A DNA stretch of 25,483 nucleotides from Mariprofundaceae bacterium. Its GTDB lineage: Bacteria > Pseudomonadota > Zetaproteobacteria > Mariprofundales > Mariprofundaceae. Positions 1 to 7,797 of the stretch are shown in pieces. The translations under genes were made by a program, and so were the position numbers. A model generated the notes under the pieces. That model made no database searches. It was not told where the DNA came from and worked only from the letters and a program-made list of their open reading frames with translations. Location: assembly GCA_030950825.1 (NCBI GenBank), contig JAUZQT010000052.1, positions 1-25,483 of the forward strand, read 5' to 3'. Numbering within the stretch: position 1 is the first letter of the stretch; each line of letters opens with the position of its first letter.

Positions 1-1508
1 ACATGATCCAAAACGGGAATAAACAAGGCAGGAAACACACCCAGCAATAAACAAAACAGGGCAGGAATTGCCATGCCCAATTTCATCCAGTGATCCACCT
101 CTTTGGCATTGGCGGCAATATCACTGCGTGCATGCCCTAAAAATACCACGCCAAATACTTTGACAAAACAGGTGGCAGCCAAGGCACCTGCCAATGCCAA
201 CATAGCGGCAGAAAAAGGTACAATAGCAGTGAGTAATGCACCATCAAGTTGCGGAGCCATCAGTGCCGTTTGAAAGATTAGCCATTCGGAGACAAAACCA
301 TTGAATGGTGGTAAGGCTGAAATAGAGATACAAGCCACTAAAAATAGAGCTGCAGTCCAAGGCATACGATGAATCAAACCGCCCATTACTTCCATATTAC
401 GTGAGCCCGTACTATGCAATATCGCGCCAGCACCCATAAATAACAGACCCTTGAATAAGGCATGGTTGATAATGTGATACAAAGCTGCAATCAAACCCAA
501 GGCAGCAAGCGTTGGGTGGTCAAAGTGTGCCAACAGCATCGCCAAACCCAAACCGATAAGAATAATACCAATGTTTTCAATGGAGTGATAAGCCAGCAAG
601 CGTTTGAGATCATGTTGTTGTAAGGCCATGAGCACGCCAAATACAGCCGAACTTGACCCTGCTGCCAAAACCAGTGCCCCCCACCACCATTGAAAATCAC
701 CTGTGCCAAGTAAATCCCAAGTGATACGAATAAAACCAAAGATGGCGACTTTTAACATAATACCACTCATCAATGCTGAGACATTGGATGGCGCAACAGG
801 ATGTGCATCGGGTAACCAGCCATGCATAGGAACTACACCAGCTTTGGTACCAAAACCAAAACCAGCCAATAAAAATGCTACCGATGCCCATAACGGTGAA
901 AGTTCAGCATCACGCATAGCAGAAAATTCAAAAGAACCTGACGATGCATAAAGCGTGGCAAAGCTTCCCATAATCAACAGACCAGCCATATGTGCCATCA
1001 GTAAATAAATGAAACCAGCTTTTCGATTTCCTGGATGTTGATGTTCGTGTGTGACCAGAAAGTAAGATGACACACTCATCAATTCCCAAAACAACATAAA
1101 GGCAAACGCATCATTAGATAAGACTACACCTATCATACCAAGCACAAACAACGGCAAGAAAATGGCCAACGGTGTGAGACGTTTTTCATGCCTTAAATAA
1201 CCGTGGGTATAAATCGCAACAGGCAATACCAACGAACCAATCACCAATAAAAAGAATGAGCCCAATACATCCAAACGAAGATGCATAGGTAACCAAGGCA
1301 GCCCTAAGGGTAAAATAATACTGCCACCACCCGAGATAAGACCTGTGAAACCAGCGATACAGGCACACAAGCCTGCAATAGCCAATAAACTACTTAATAC
1401 GGAACGCTGAATATTACTTTTTTGTTGCAGGCAAGGCGCAACCACAGCTGCAAGCAAAGCAGAGCCGCAGGCAAAAAGTGCAAAGCAAAGTGATAACGAG
1501 CAAATCAT
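1..1508 (-). CDS. hyfB: HyfB/HycC-like proton-pumping membrane subunit (3' end beyond window)
   Basis: About 502 codons are visible with no stop before the window edge, so the protein is cut at its C-terminus; the family is usually around 650-680 residues. It is a polytopic membrane protein of the NuoL/MrpA/HyfB family, which moves protons in hydrogenase-4, formate hydrogenlyase or related complexes. Landmarks are the WELMS helix with Glu142, a Lys222 in GTKAGVVPMHGWLPDAHPVA, a further Lys253, DLKRLLAYHSIEN, and HALFKGLLFMGAGA. These fit HyfB/HycC better than NuoL/NuoM. The ATG overlaps the stop of the upstream regulator (ATGA), so translation is probably coupled. The partner subunits and the catalytic large subunit lie off-window, so whether this is a true hydrogenase, a formate hydrogenlyase or a cofactor-less related complex cannot be decided here. 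Confidence 0.85.
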   Translation of the reverse strand, partial: MICSLSLCFALFACGSALLAAVVAPCLQQKSNIQRSVLSSLLAIAGLCACIAGFTGLISGGGSIILPLGLPWLPMHLRLDVLGSFFLLVIGSLVLPVAIYTHGYLRHEKRLTPLAIFLPLFVLGMIGVVLSNDAFAFMLFWELMSVSSYFLVTHEHQHPGNRKAGFIYLLMAHMAGLLIMGSFATLYASSGSFEFSAMRDAELSPLWASVAFLLAGFGFGTKAGVVPMHGWLPDAHPVAPSNVSALMSGIMLKVAIFGFIRITWDLLGTGDFQWWWGALVLAAGSSSAVFGVLMALQQHDLKRLLAYHSIENIGIILIGLGLAMLLAHFDHPTLAALGLIAALYHIINHALFKGLLFMGAGAILHSTGSRNMEVMGGLIHRMPWTAALFLVACISISALPPFNGFVSEWLIFQTALMAPQLDGALLTAIVPFSAAMLALAGALAATCFVKVFGVVFLGHARSDIAANAKEVDHWMKLGMAIPALFCLLLGVFPALFIPVLDH

Positions 1509-2047
1509 CGTGAACGCACCATCAATAACTCACATGGTTTATCTGATATATTACGCCAATTGTGTTGCTTGCGGGCATCATAATAAAGCGACTTCATTTC
1601 AGTCAGGTGATATTCACGATCATCATATTCCAACAATACATCACCACTACGCACCCAAACAAAGGCATGCGGGCTTTTAATACCATATTGCCCTTCTTCA
1701 AAGCTACCGCCTGCATCAAGCTTCACCAGCATGGGTTCAAAACCAGTAGGCTGATGCAATGCCGTTAAAGGAATAAAATGACCCCCTTGATTCAGAGCGA
1801 CAGATGGGCGATCTTTTAAATCGAAAATCTCAATATCTTTATCCTCTTCAGCTTGAAGAAAAAAAGAGGCTATGGATATTCCAAGCCCGTCAGCAAGCTT
1901 TTCTAGTGTTGCGACTGAAGGGGAGGCTCGCCCTGATTCTAATTGTGATAATGCTGCCGCACTGATGCCCGCTTGCTCTGCCAGACTGCGTTGGGAAAGT
2001 GATTGTTTTTCTCGGAGTGTTTTGATGGTGATACCGATATTTTTCAT
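1505..2047 (-). CDS. XRE-family regulator with C-terminal cupin domain
   Basis: The protein has about 180 residues. An N-terminal Cro/CI helix-turn-helix (about residues 5-58, with LSQRSLAEQAGISAAALSQ) is followed by a linker and a small cupin-like beta-barrel (about residues 100-178, with HAFVWVRSGDVLLEYDD). This architecture is typical of small-molecule-responsive XRE-cupin regulators; the ligand cannot be told. The start is placed at the ATG at 2047 because the product then begins MKNIGITIKTLRE, like family members. An in-frame ATG at 2059 gives four more residues, but neither start has a Shine-Dalgarno sequence, and 2059 sits inside the likely -10 box. The gene overlaps the HyfB-like gene by four bases and probably controls that complex in cis (inference). 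Confidence 0.85.
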   Translation of the reverse strand: MKNIGITIKTLREKQSLSQRSLAEQAGISAAALSQLESGRASPSVATLEKLADGLGISIASFFLQAEEDKDIEIFDLKDRPSVALNQGGHFIPLTALHQPTGFEPMLVKLDAGGSFEEGQYGIKSPHAFVWVRSGDVLLEYDDREYHLTEMKSLYYDARKQHNWRNISDKPCELLMVRSR

Positions 2048-2056
2048 AAGGCAAGA

Positions 2057-2073
2057 CATTATTCATAATAATG
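2057..2073. promoter_or_regulatory. Candidate operator: perfect 7-bp inverted repeat at the regulator start
   Basis: CATTATT and AATAATG form a perfect inverted repeat with a 3-bp spacer. It overlaps the likely -10 box and the upstream ATG of the XRE-cupin gene, the expected place for an autoregulatory site. Binding is inferred only. Confidence 0.4.
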
Positions 2074-2085
2074 AACAAATGTAAA
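2058..2085 (-). promoter_or_regulatory. Candidate sigma-70 promoter of the XRE-hyfB operon
   Basis: On the minus strand, TTTACA (-35) and AATAAT (-10) are separated by 16 bp. Transcription would begin near 2050, only a few bases before the ATG at 2047, predicting a nearly leaderless message. That agrees with the absence of a Shine-Dalgarno sequence. Confidence 0.4.
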
Positions 2086-2358
2086 TATTATTTAACACAA
2101 GTTGTGTGGCTGTGCATTACTCAATGTTTTTTTCAAAAAACACCTGTAAATAGGGTCAAAGAATATCTTCAAGCGATAATGTGCCACTACGGATGCACAG
2201 GAATATCCAGTCCATGCAACTTTCACTGTCTACGCCAGCTTGGCTTTAGGCTTAATGCTGTAAGTTTCTTTTGGGCATAGAAAACCAAGCAAGTGACACA
2301 TTGATTCCGAGTAATGCGCTTATTTTTGGCAATCAAATCAATCCAGTTGGATAATTCT

Positions 2359-2526
2359 CTAGGAGGCTGTCCGAGAATAGAGATCGTAGCGAGGAAATCC
2401 CATTTTGAGTCATTATTTTCGGCTGTTTGAGGCGAATAGCAGGGTCTATTTAACGAAAACAGACGGAAATCATGGCCGAAATGGGGGTTTCGCAGTAGGT
2501 CTTTCTATTCTCAGACAGCCTCCTAG
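2359..2526. mobile_element. Fold-back MITE-like element with CTAG target duplication
   Basis: The element spans 2363-2522 (160 bp). The ends are near-perfect inverted repeats: GAGGCTGTCCGAGAATAGA at the left and its complement with one mismatch at the right. Similarity between the two halves continues inward (GGGTCTATTTAACG near the centre), so the whole unit is an imperfect palindrome. CTAG flanks both ends (2359-2362 and 2523-2526) and reads as a 4-bp target duplication; the YTAR target is known for the IS5 group. There is no coding capacity, so it would have to move in trans. The parent transposon is not identifiable from this window. Confidence 0.75.
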
Positions 2527-2629
2527 GTATTCGAATACCAAATGATTTTGTTGATGGTTTGGGCATAAGCACCTCCGATAGGCTTTTAACCTCCTATCGC
2601 AAATGCTTCCAAAAAACTTTAATCATGCC

Positions 2630-2648
2630 TGTGCACACCTTGTGCACA
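2630..2648. repeat. Twin TGTGCACA palindromes
   Basis: Two copies of the self-complementary octamer TGTGCACA occur at 2630-2637 and 2641-2648, 11 bp centre to centre (about one helical turn). This spacing resembles a tandem operator, but no gene start lies close by, so the role is unknown. Confidence 0.45.
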
Positions 2649-2767
2649 AAAGAAAATCAAGCTAACGTGAGTATGTTCTCAGCACTATCATTCTGTCTAC
2701 TGATAGAAAGTTAAACCTTTGCCAGTTAAAAAAACATAACCAAGCCATCAATAAATAATCTAGAAAC

Positions 2768-2797
2768 GATAGGTGTGGAAATATATCCACACCTATC
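2768..2797. other. Strong 12-bp perfect hairpin of unknown role
   Basis: GATAGGTGTGGA and its exact complement flank a 6-base AATATA loop. A weak T-rich run follows on the plus strand, so it could be a backup terminator, but the tRNA-Gln terminator at 2815-2844 already serves the minus-strand operon. Nothing is known to be transcribed toward it on the plus strand. Confidence 0.4.
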
Positions 2798-2814
2798 ATT
2801 CGCCTATTTTTCAC

Positions 2815-2844
2815 AAAATAAAAAAGGGTAGCTTTCGCTAACCC
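2815..2844 (-). terminator. Rho-independent terminator after tRNA-Gln
   Basis: On the minus strand GGGTTAGC, a GAAA loop and GCTACCC form a stem with one bulge, followed by TTTTTTATTTT. It lies about 30 bases past the tRNA 3' end and would close the htrA-to-tRNA-Gln transcription unit. Confidence 0.8.
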
Positions 2845-2876
2845 TTATTATTTATTGCTATATATATCTTTTTGTT

Positions 2877-2950
2877 TGGCTGGGGAACGTGGATTCGAAC
2901 CACGGTTGGCGGAGTCAGAGTCCGCAGTCCTGCCGCTAGACGATTCCCCA
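2877..2950 (-). tRNA. tRNA-Gln (anticodon CUG)
   Basis: This 74-nt cloverleaf includes a genomically encoded CCA. The acceptor arms are TGGGGAA and TTCCCCA with discriminator G. The anticodon arm GCGGA-CTCTGAC-TCCGC gives CUG, reading CAG codons. The T-arm carries GGTTCGAATCC. The U1-A72 pair is typical of bacterial tRNA-Gln. It begins 26 bases after the ligA stop on the same strand, so it may be processed from that transcript. Confidence 0.95.
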
Positions 2951-2976
2951 ATATGGGTGGCACGATAAGGCCTTAG

Positions 2977-5061
2977 CTATGTTTCGTCAATATCGTTTTT
3001 ATCCCAGCCCAACCACAATAATAATTGCGCTTCATTGGCAACAGTTATGCCCAATTGATTGGCTTTTTCCAGCTTTGACCCTGCATTCTCACCTGCAATG
3101 ACGTAGTCTGTTTTTTTTGACACTGAGCTACTTGCCTTGGCACCCAATGCTCTCAGGCTTGTTTGGGCATCACTGCGTGTTACACGCTTAAAAGTGCCCG
3201 TTAATACCACTGTTTTTCCTGCCAGTGGATGTGCCACATCAATAGCTTTAACCACAACAGGCTTTGGCTGCACGCCCGCACACTGCAAGCGTTGCAGCAC
3301 TTCAACATTATGCGGCTCTGCAAAAAATGAGCGTATACTCGCAGCGACTTCGTGCCCAACATCGGGCACTGCCAATAAGGCTTCATCATCAGCCGCCATC
3401 ACTGCCTGCCATGTGCCAAAGGTTTCAGATAAAGAGCGTGCCGTGGCCTGACCAACATGCCGAATACCCAAAGCAAAAAGAAAGTTTGGTAACGCACATG
3501 ATTTACTCAGCTCAATTGCCTGCCGTAAATTATTTATTTTTTTCTCACCGATGCCTTGCCAAGATTCTAGGCATGACCAGTCCAATTCATACAAATCAGC
3601 CATACTGCGCAAAAACTTTTCGTCCACCAAACGCGCAATAAGCTTTTCACCCAAGCCTTCAATATCCATGCCATGGCGGGCTACAAAATGAGACAAACGC
3701 TCCTTTAACTGGGCTAGGCATGATAAACCACCACTACAACGAATCGCAGACTCACCCTCTTCTTGCACAATCAGCGCTTGGCATTCAGGGCAATGACTGG
3801 GAACAATGGCTGGTTGCGATCTATTACTGTCATGTAAACCCAGCACACATACCACTTCAGGAATAACATCACCAGCACGGCGCACCAGTATCCGGTCACC
3901 TTGTCGCACATCTTTGCGTGCCAACTCATTGACATTGTGCAACGTCGCCCGTGAAACCATCACGCCTGCAACGGCCACAGCTTGCATCACTGCCACAGGT
4001 GTAATCACCCCCGTACGCCCTACCTGCCAAATAATATCTTCAACGGTGGTTTCCACCTCTTCAGCTGGGAATTTATGCGCTATCGCCCAACGCGGTGCGC
4101 GTGATACTGCACCGACTTGCGCCTGAAGTTCAAAATCATTCAGTTTAAAAACCAAACCATCCACGTCATACGGCATTGCAGTACGCTGCTGTAGAAATGC
4201 ATCGTAGTAATTCAAAACAGCCTGAATATCAGAAAAACAAACATAATTCTGCACAGCAAAACTCAAGCCATGCAAAGCTTCAAATAATTCTGTTTGGCTG
4301 GATACCCAGCCCGTGCCACCCAAACCAACACCATAAGCAAAAAAGCTCAATTTTCGCTGCGCACTCACTTTTGCATCCAGTTGCCTCAATGAGCCTGCTG
4401 CCGCATTTCGGAGGTTGGCAAAGACCTTGTCTCCAGCATCTTGCTGACATTGATTTAACTTCTTAAAAGCAGCCTTGGACATATACACTTCACCGCGAAC
4501 TTCCAGCACTTCTGGGATATCCTCTGATGCTGGAAAACGCCATGGAATATCGGCAATACCACGAATATTATCTGTCACATTTTCGCCAACACGGCCATCG
4601 CCACGGGTTGCAGCACTGACCAAAACACCTGATTCATACCGCAAATTAACGGCCAAGCCATCAATTTTAGGCTCTACAATATATTCACGTGGGTGTTCAT
4701 CGCCCAGCACATCTATAATTCTTTGATCAAATGCCAGCACTTCCTCGGCACAAAATGCATTGGCCAAAGACAACATAGGCACGCCATGTTCACAGGCTGT
4801 GAATGCTTGACTTGATGCCTTAGCAAAAGGAGAGCCTACCGTTTGTGTTGGTGAATCTGCTGGAATAGGCAAGGCAAGGGTCTTTTCCAGCCTATCCAGC
4901 TCGCGCAATAAAATATCGTATTCTGCATCCGCTACCTGCGGCTTATCCAAGATATAATAGGCGTAATTGTATTCATGCAGCAAGCGGCGAAGCTGTACAG
5001 TATGTTTCATTTGCGCATCGCGCCCAATAGTTGCACCCTGAACTGGAAATAGACGACTCAT
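2977..5061 (-). CDS. ligA: NAD+-dependent DNA ligase LigA
   Basis: The protein has 694 residues, normal for the family. It seals nicks in replication and repair using NAD+ as the adenylate donor. Domains run as follows: an N-terminal NAD-binding Ia segment with YYILDKPQVADAEYD (about 36-49); the adenylation domain with the nucleophile Lys132 in EPKIDGLAVNLR and TRGDGRVGENVT; an OB fold; a four-cysteine zinc finger (CPEC and CSGGLSC); helix-hairpin-helix repeats with DIEGLGEK, and a later IRHVGQ; and a C-terminal BRCT domain (LAGKTVVLTGTFKRVTR). The ATG overlaps the stop of the TlpA-like gene (ATGA), which supports this start. All catalytic features are intact. Confidence 0.98.
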   Translation of the reverse strand: MSRLFPVQGATIGRDAQMKHTVQLRRLLHEYNYAYYILDKPQVADAEYDILLRELDRLEKTLALPIPADSPTQTVGSPFAKASSQAFTACEHGVPMLSLANAFCAEEVLAFDQRIIDVLGDEHPREYIVEPKIDGLAVNLRYESGVLVSAATRGDGRVGENVTDNIRGIADIPWRFPASEDIPEVLEVRGEVYMSKAAFKKLNQCQQDAGDKVFANLRNAAAGSLRQLDAKVSAQRKLSFFAYGVGLGGTGWVSSQTELFEALHGLSFAVQNYVCFSDIQAVLNYYDAFLQQRTAMPYDVDGLVFKLNDFELQAQVGAVSRAPRWAIAHKFPAEEVETTVEDIIWQVGRTGVITPVAVMQAVAVAGVMVSRATLHNVNELARKDVRQGDRILVRRAGDVIPEVVCVLGLHDSNRSQPAIVPSHCPECQALIVQEEGESAIRCSGGLSCLAQLKERLSHFVARHGMDIEGLGEKLIARLVDEKFLRSMADLYELDWSCLESWQGIGEKKINNLRQAIELSKSCALPNFLFALGIRHVGQATARSLSETFGTWQAVMAADDEALLAVPDVGHEVAASIRSFFAEPHNVEVLQRLQCAGVQPKPVVVKAIDVAHPLAGKTVVLTGTFKRVTRSDAQTSLRALGAKASSSVSKKTDYVIAGENAGSKLEKANQLGITVANEAQLLLWLGWDKNDIDET

Positions 5062-5588
5062 TCTTTTAGTGCTATAGCCTTGTCATTGAGTAAATCAATA
5101 ATATTCTTCTGAATAGGCTCAGACATCCATTCCACAGCACCGACCAAGTGCGCTTGGATATTGCCCTGACGGTCAATCAGGAATGTTTCTGGATAACGAA
5201 AAACACCATAATTTCCAGATATTTTGGAATCAATATCATGCAATACAAGAAAAGGAAGTTTGTATTCGGCAACAAAGTCTTTTAAGGCCTTGGTATCACG
5301 ATCCACTGATATAGCAACAACCTTTAAACCTTTTGCGGCATATTTATTTGATAACTTGATCATTGAAGGCATTTCCTGACGACACGGTGGACACCATGTC
5401 GCCCAGAAATTTAATAAAACCACGTCGCCTTTGGGAAGCCCATATTGTTGGCCTTGTAAGTCAGGTAAAGTGAAGGCCAATGCTGCATCACCATTGGATA
5501 TTTTTTCCTTGGCTTCGGGCAAGCCAAACCAAGCTACCGCTGTAATGATGGCAACTATTGTGCCCATAAATATCCAACGACTTAACAT
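5058..5588 (-). CDS. TlpA/ResA-like membrane-anchored thioredoxin
   Basis: The protein has 176 residues. An N-terminal hydrophobic anchor (about residues 4-22) is followed by an AhpC/TSA-Redoxin-type thioredoxin fold with the active site WCPPC (Cys66, Cys69) and the cis-proline segment YPETFLI. Such proteins act on the periplasmic side as thiol-disulfide reductants, often in cytochrome c maturation or in protecting envelope proteins; the specific client cannot be told. A GGAGG ribosome-binding site lies upstream of the ATG within the end of the glutaredoxin-like gene, which it overlaps by seven bases; it overlaps ligA by four. The neighbouring protease and glutaredoxin-like protein suggest an envelope redox/quality-control role (inference). 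Confidence 0.9.
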   Translation of the reverse strand: MLSRWIFMGTIVAIITAVAWFGLPEAKEKISNGDAALAFTLPDLQGQQYGLPKGDVVLLNFWATWCPPCRQEMPSMIKLSNKYAAKGLKVVAISVDRDTKALKDFVAEYKLPFLVLHDIDSKISGNYGVFRYPETFLIDRQGNIQAHLVGAVEWMSEPIQKNIIDLLNDKAIALKE

Positions 5589-5836
5589 GCACCAACCTCC
5601 ACCAATAACTTCTCAACATCTGCTTTATGAATCCGGTGCATGCATTGTATCTGCCCATTGAACAATAACACAGGCACATCCATACCATACGATGCGGCCA
5701 AGGCTATTTGTTGATCCACATCTACCACATCCAAAGAACAGCGTCTCTGTGTTACAAAGTCTGCCAGCATCGCTTCAGCATCTTCACATAAACAACACGC
5801 CTTACGACTCATCAATTGAAGCGCAGGAAGCGCCAT
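5582..5836 (-). CDS. Glutaredoxin-like protein (DUF836 type)
   Basis: This small protein of 84 residues has a thioredoxin/glutaredoxin fold. The N-terminal strand leads into RKACCLCEDAEAML, giving a CxxC pair (Cys14, Cys17) with an extra Cys15. The cis-proline follows in DVPVLLFNGQ. This matches the DUF836 glutaredoxin-like family, which often occurs as an isolated small gene next to other redox genes. Its ATG overlaps the TAA stop of htrA by one base, and no strong ribosome-binding site is visible, so translation is likely coupled to htrA. It has no signal peptide and should be cytoplasmic, unlike its two neighbours. Confidence 0.8.
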   Translation of the reverse strand: MALPALQLMSRKACCLCEDAEAMLADFVTQRRCSLDVVDVDQQIALAASYGMDVPVLLFNGQIQCMHRIHKADVEKLLVEVGAC

Positions 5837-7215
5837 TATTTTGTTGAATCTTTGGGTAAGCGAATAATGCTAAACGCTTGATTACCATGCCTATCCATCA
5901 GCACTTTTAAGCTGCCACCAAGCTCAGTTTTTTCCATAATATCACTTAGATCAGATACACGGCGCAATACATGACCATTCACCTTGTGCAACACATCACC
6001 ACGCTTGATTCCCGCACGTGCGGCTGGTGAATTTGGCTGAACTTGACGAACAACTAGGCCATATTTTACACGCACATCCAAATTTTGTTTGGATTCTTCA
6101 TTTAGCGCTACCAGCTCCAAGCCCAGCGTGATTGCATGTTTTTTATTCGCACTACTGACGTGATCATCTGGCATTTTTTCAACTGTCACAGGGATTTTTA
6201 ATTTTTTCCCATCACGAATCAAATGGATCATCACTTTATCACCTGGATGAAGACGTGCGATACGAATCGGTAAATCATGCGACGTTTTAATAATAGTATT
6301 ATCAACAGCAATGATCACATCACCTGCCTGAATACCTGCTTTATCTGCGGCTGAACCTGATTGTACCTGTGGAACCAGCGCCCCATCTTTATTCTCAAGG
6401 CCTAAAGCCTCCATTGTTTCGCGATCCACATCACGAATCATCACGCCCAAACGTGCCCGCTGCACGTGGCCTGTTTTACGCAACTCGTCAAAAACCGAGT
6501 GCACCAAATTAATAGGAATCGCAAAGCCAATACCATTATTACCACCACTGCGCGAATAAATAGCCGTATTAATGCCAACCAGTTCACCTTTACGATTGAA
6601 CAGTGGGCCTCCTGAATTACCAGGGTTGATCGCAGCATCTGTCTGAATAAAATCATCATAAGGGCCTGAGCCAATGACACGCCCACGCGCCGATACGATG
6701 CCCGCAGTGACCGTTTGCTCCAAGCCAAATGGATTACCAATGGCAACCACCCAATCACCTACCCGTAACTTATCGGAATCAGCCAGCTTCACAGCTTGCA
6801 GGCCTTTGGCTTTAATCTTCAGCAAGGCAACATCCAGCTTGGCATCGTTACCAATTAATTCGGCCTTAAATTCTTTTCCATCACTGGTTTTAACAATAAT
6901 TTCATCGGCACCATCAATTACATGGTTATTGGTCACCACATAACCTTTGCTTGAAAGAATGAAACCAGTGCCCAAAGCATGTCGCTCTTGCTCTGGTATT
7001 TGACCGAAGAAATCACGGAATAATTGATCAAATGGCGAATGACCACCGCGTTGTTGGGGTGTTTTAGGTTGCATGCGCACTGTTTTGGTCGTGCTGATAT
7101 TCACCACTGTATCACGTTGCTCAGTAACCAAATCTGCAAAACTACTGGGCATCGCTTGTGCTTGTTGAGACACCATCAATATCATCAGTACAATAAAGGG
7201 TTTTAATATTTTCAA
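5836..7215 (-). CDS. degQ: Periplasmic serine protease/chaperone of the HtrA (DegP/DegQ/MucD) family
   Basis: The protein has 459 residues when started at the TTG at 7215. AAGGAG lies seven bases upstream, and the product begins with a clean signal peptide (MKILKPFIVLMILMVSQQAQA). The longer frame from 7269 adds a charged 18-residue leader with no ribosome-binding site. The trypsin-like domain shows His98 (TNNHV), Asp128 (DAKLDVALL) and Ser201 (NPGNSGGPL). Two PDZ domains follow (about 255-345 and 365-450). It degrades or refolds damaged envelope proteins. It heads a tightly overlapped unit with the glutaredoxin-like gene, the TlpA-like gene and ligA. The DegP, DegQ and MucD subtypes cannot be separated reliably by eye, so the symbol is approximate. 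Confidence 0.93.
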   Translation of the reverse strand: MKILKPFIVLMILMVSQQAQAMPSSFADLVTEQRDTVVNISTTKTVRMQPKTPQQRGGHSPFDQLFRDFFGQIPEQERHALGTGFILSSKGYVVTNNHVIDGADEIIVKTSDGKEFKAELIGNDAKLDVALLKIKAKGLQAVKLADSDKLRVGDWVVAIGNPFGLEQTVTAGIVSARGRVIGSGPYDDFIQTDAAINPGNSGGPLFNRKGELVGINTAIYSRSGGNNGIGFAIPINLVHSVFDELRKTGHVQRARLGVMIRDVDRETMEALGLENKDGALVPQVQSGSAADKAGIQAGDVIIAVDNTIIKTSHDLPIRIARLHPGDKVMIHLIRDGKKLKIPVTVEKMPDDHVSSANKKHAITLGLELVALNEESKQNLDVRVKYGLVVRQVQPNSPAARAGIKRGDVLHKVNGHVLRRVSDLSDIMEKTELGGSLKVLMDRHGNQAFSIIRLPKDSTK

Positions 7216-7250
7216 ATCATGCTCCTTTTCATTAATGTGTAAATAAATGA

Positions 7251-7315
7251 GCAGATGTAGCTTTTTCAACCTATGATAAATATTTCATATCATGGGGTAA
7301 AAAAGTTTCTTCCGC
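7251..7315. repeat. Dispersed palindromic repeat, copy A (in front of htrA)
   Basis: Two imperfect 28-bp arms (21 of 28 positions pair) flank a 9-base AATATTTCA centre. One flank, read on the plus strand, contains TTTCATATCATGGGGT. It matches the element in front of acs at 38 of 47 positions over its best block, nearly all differences being transitions. It lies 36 bases before the htrA start, in its promoter or leader region. The 170 bases between it and rnfH hold nothing recognisable. Confidence 0.7.
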
Positions 7316-7485
7316 GTCAACGTCAAACAAACAATACGCAGGCATGATTTTTCATTCTGTGGCTGAAACATTACCACAAGCGGGAAAAACTATGTGCGCT
7401 AGGATTCCGTGGCTCATTTTGAGTGTACTAAGATGAAAATAGCATGAAAATAAAATCGTAATTACTCAGCATGCTCACAAGATGT

Positions 7486-7797
7486 CTACTTTGAAACGTC
7501 CACGCTTTTTTCTTTTTTTGCGCGAATACGGGCTTTTCTATCATCAACAGCATGTGCATTGCGTGGCTTGCGTGGTAATGAGCGATATATTTCTACCCGA
7601 TCACCTTCCCGTAAGGGCTGATCAAGCTTGCTTAGCTTGGCAAATATACCTACTTTAAAGGAGCTTAAATCAATATCAGGAAATCGTTCCAATACATGGC
7701 TCATTTTAATGGCCTGCTCAACCGTAATACCATCAGCCACATCCAATGCTTCAAGATATTGCTCCTGAGGCAGTGCGTAAATCACACTGATCTGCAC
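7486..7797 (-). CDS. rnfH: RnfH-family ubiquitin-like protein (RatB)
   Basis: The protein has 103 residues with a beta-grasp fold. It begins MQISVIYALPQEQYLE and contains KVGIFAKLSKLDQPLREGDRVEIYRSL, the signature block of the RnfH/YfjF (UPF0125) family, then a basic tail. Its biochemical role is not established; in many proteobacteria it follows ratA, as here. The start is a GTG inside the 3' end of ratA (16-base overlap) with GAGGTG upstream. It is the last gene of the yfgM-bamB-der-ratA-rnfH run; I see no clear terminator after it. Confidence 0.88.
   Translation of the reverse strand: MQISVIYALPQEQYLEALDVADGITVEQAIKMSHVLERFPDIDLSSFKVGIFAKLSKLDQPLREGDRVEIYRSLPRKPRNAHAVDDRKARIRAKKEKSVDVSK

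Larger units (their letters stand above)
2074..2876. other. Gene-poor spacer between tRNA-Gln and the XRE regulator
   Basis: About 800 bases hold no open frame I can defend. The short plus-strand frame at 2071-2280 has no ribosome-binding site and no recognisable family. The region contains a fold-back insertion element (2359-2526), a 7-bp inverted repeat (CGATAGG/CCTATCG, about 2576-2600), a pair of TGTGCACA palindromes, a 12-bp perfect hairpin and the tRNA terminator, each listed separately. I recognise nothing in 2090-2350. Confidence 0.6.

Noticed and set aside
1..1508. NADH dehydrogenase subunit NuoL/NuoM or DabB
   Set aside because: Motif spacing and the HALFKGLLFMGAGA/NMEVMGGL block fit HyfB/HycC better, and no nuo or dabA gene is adjacent in the window.
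2071..2280. Small plus-strand gene of 69 codons
   Set aside because: No ribosome-binding site, no recognisable domain, and it crosses the regulator's upstream region.
2359..2526. CRISPR-like or attachment-site structure
   Set aside because: There is a single inverted pair with a target duplication, not spaced direct repeats, and no integrase nearby.
3137..3451. Plus-strand open frames inside ligA
   Set aside because: Antisense shadows of a well-conserved coding region without start signals.
7292..7320. RpoH-type promoter for htrA (TTGACG, 17 bp, CCCCAT on the minus strand)
   Set aside because: The CCCCAT belongs to the palindromic repeat family and recurs in another copy in a non-promoter orientation; the -35 match is poor.
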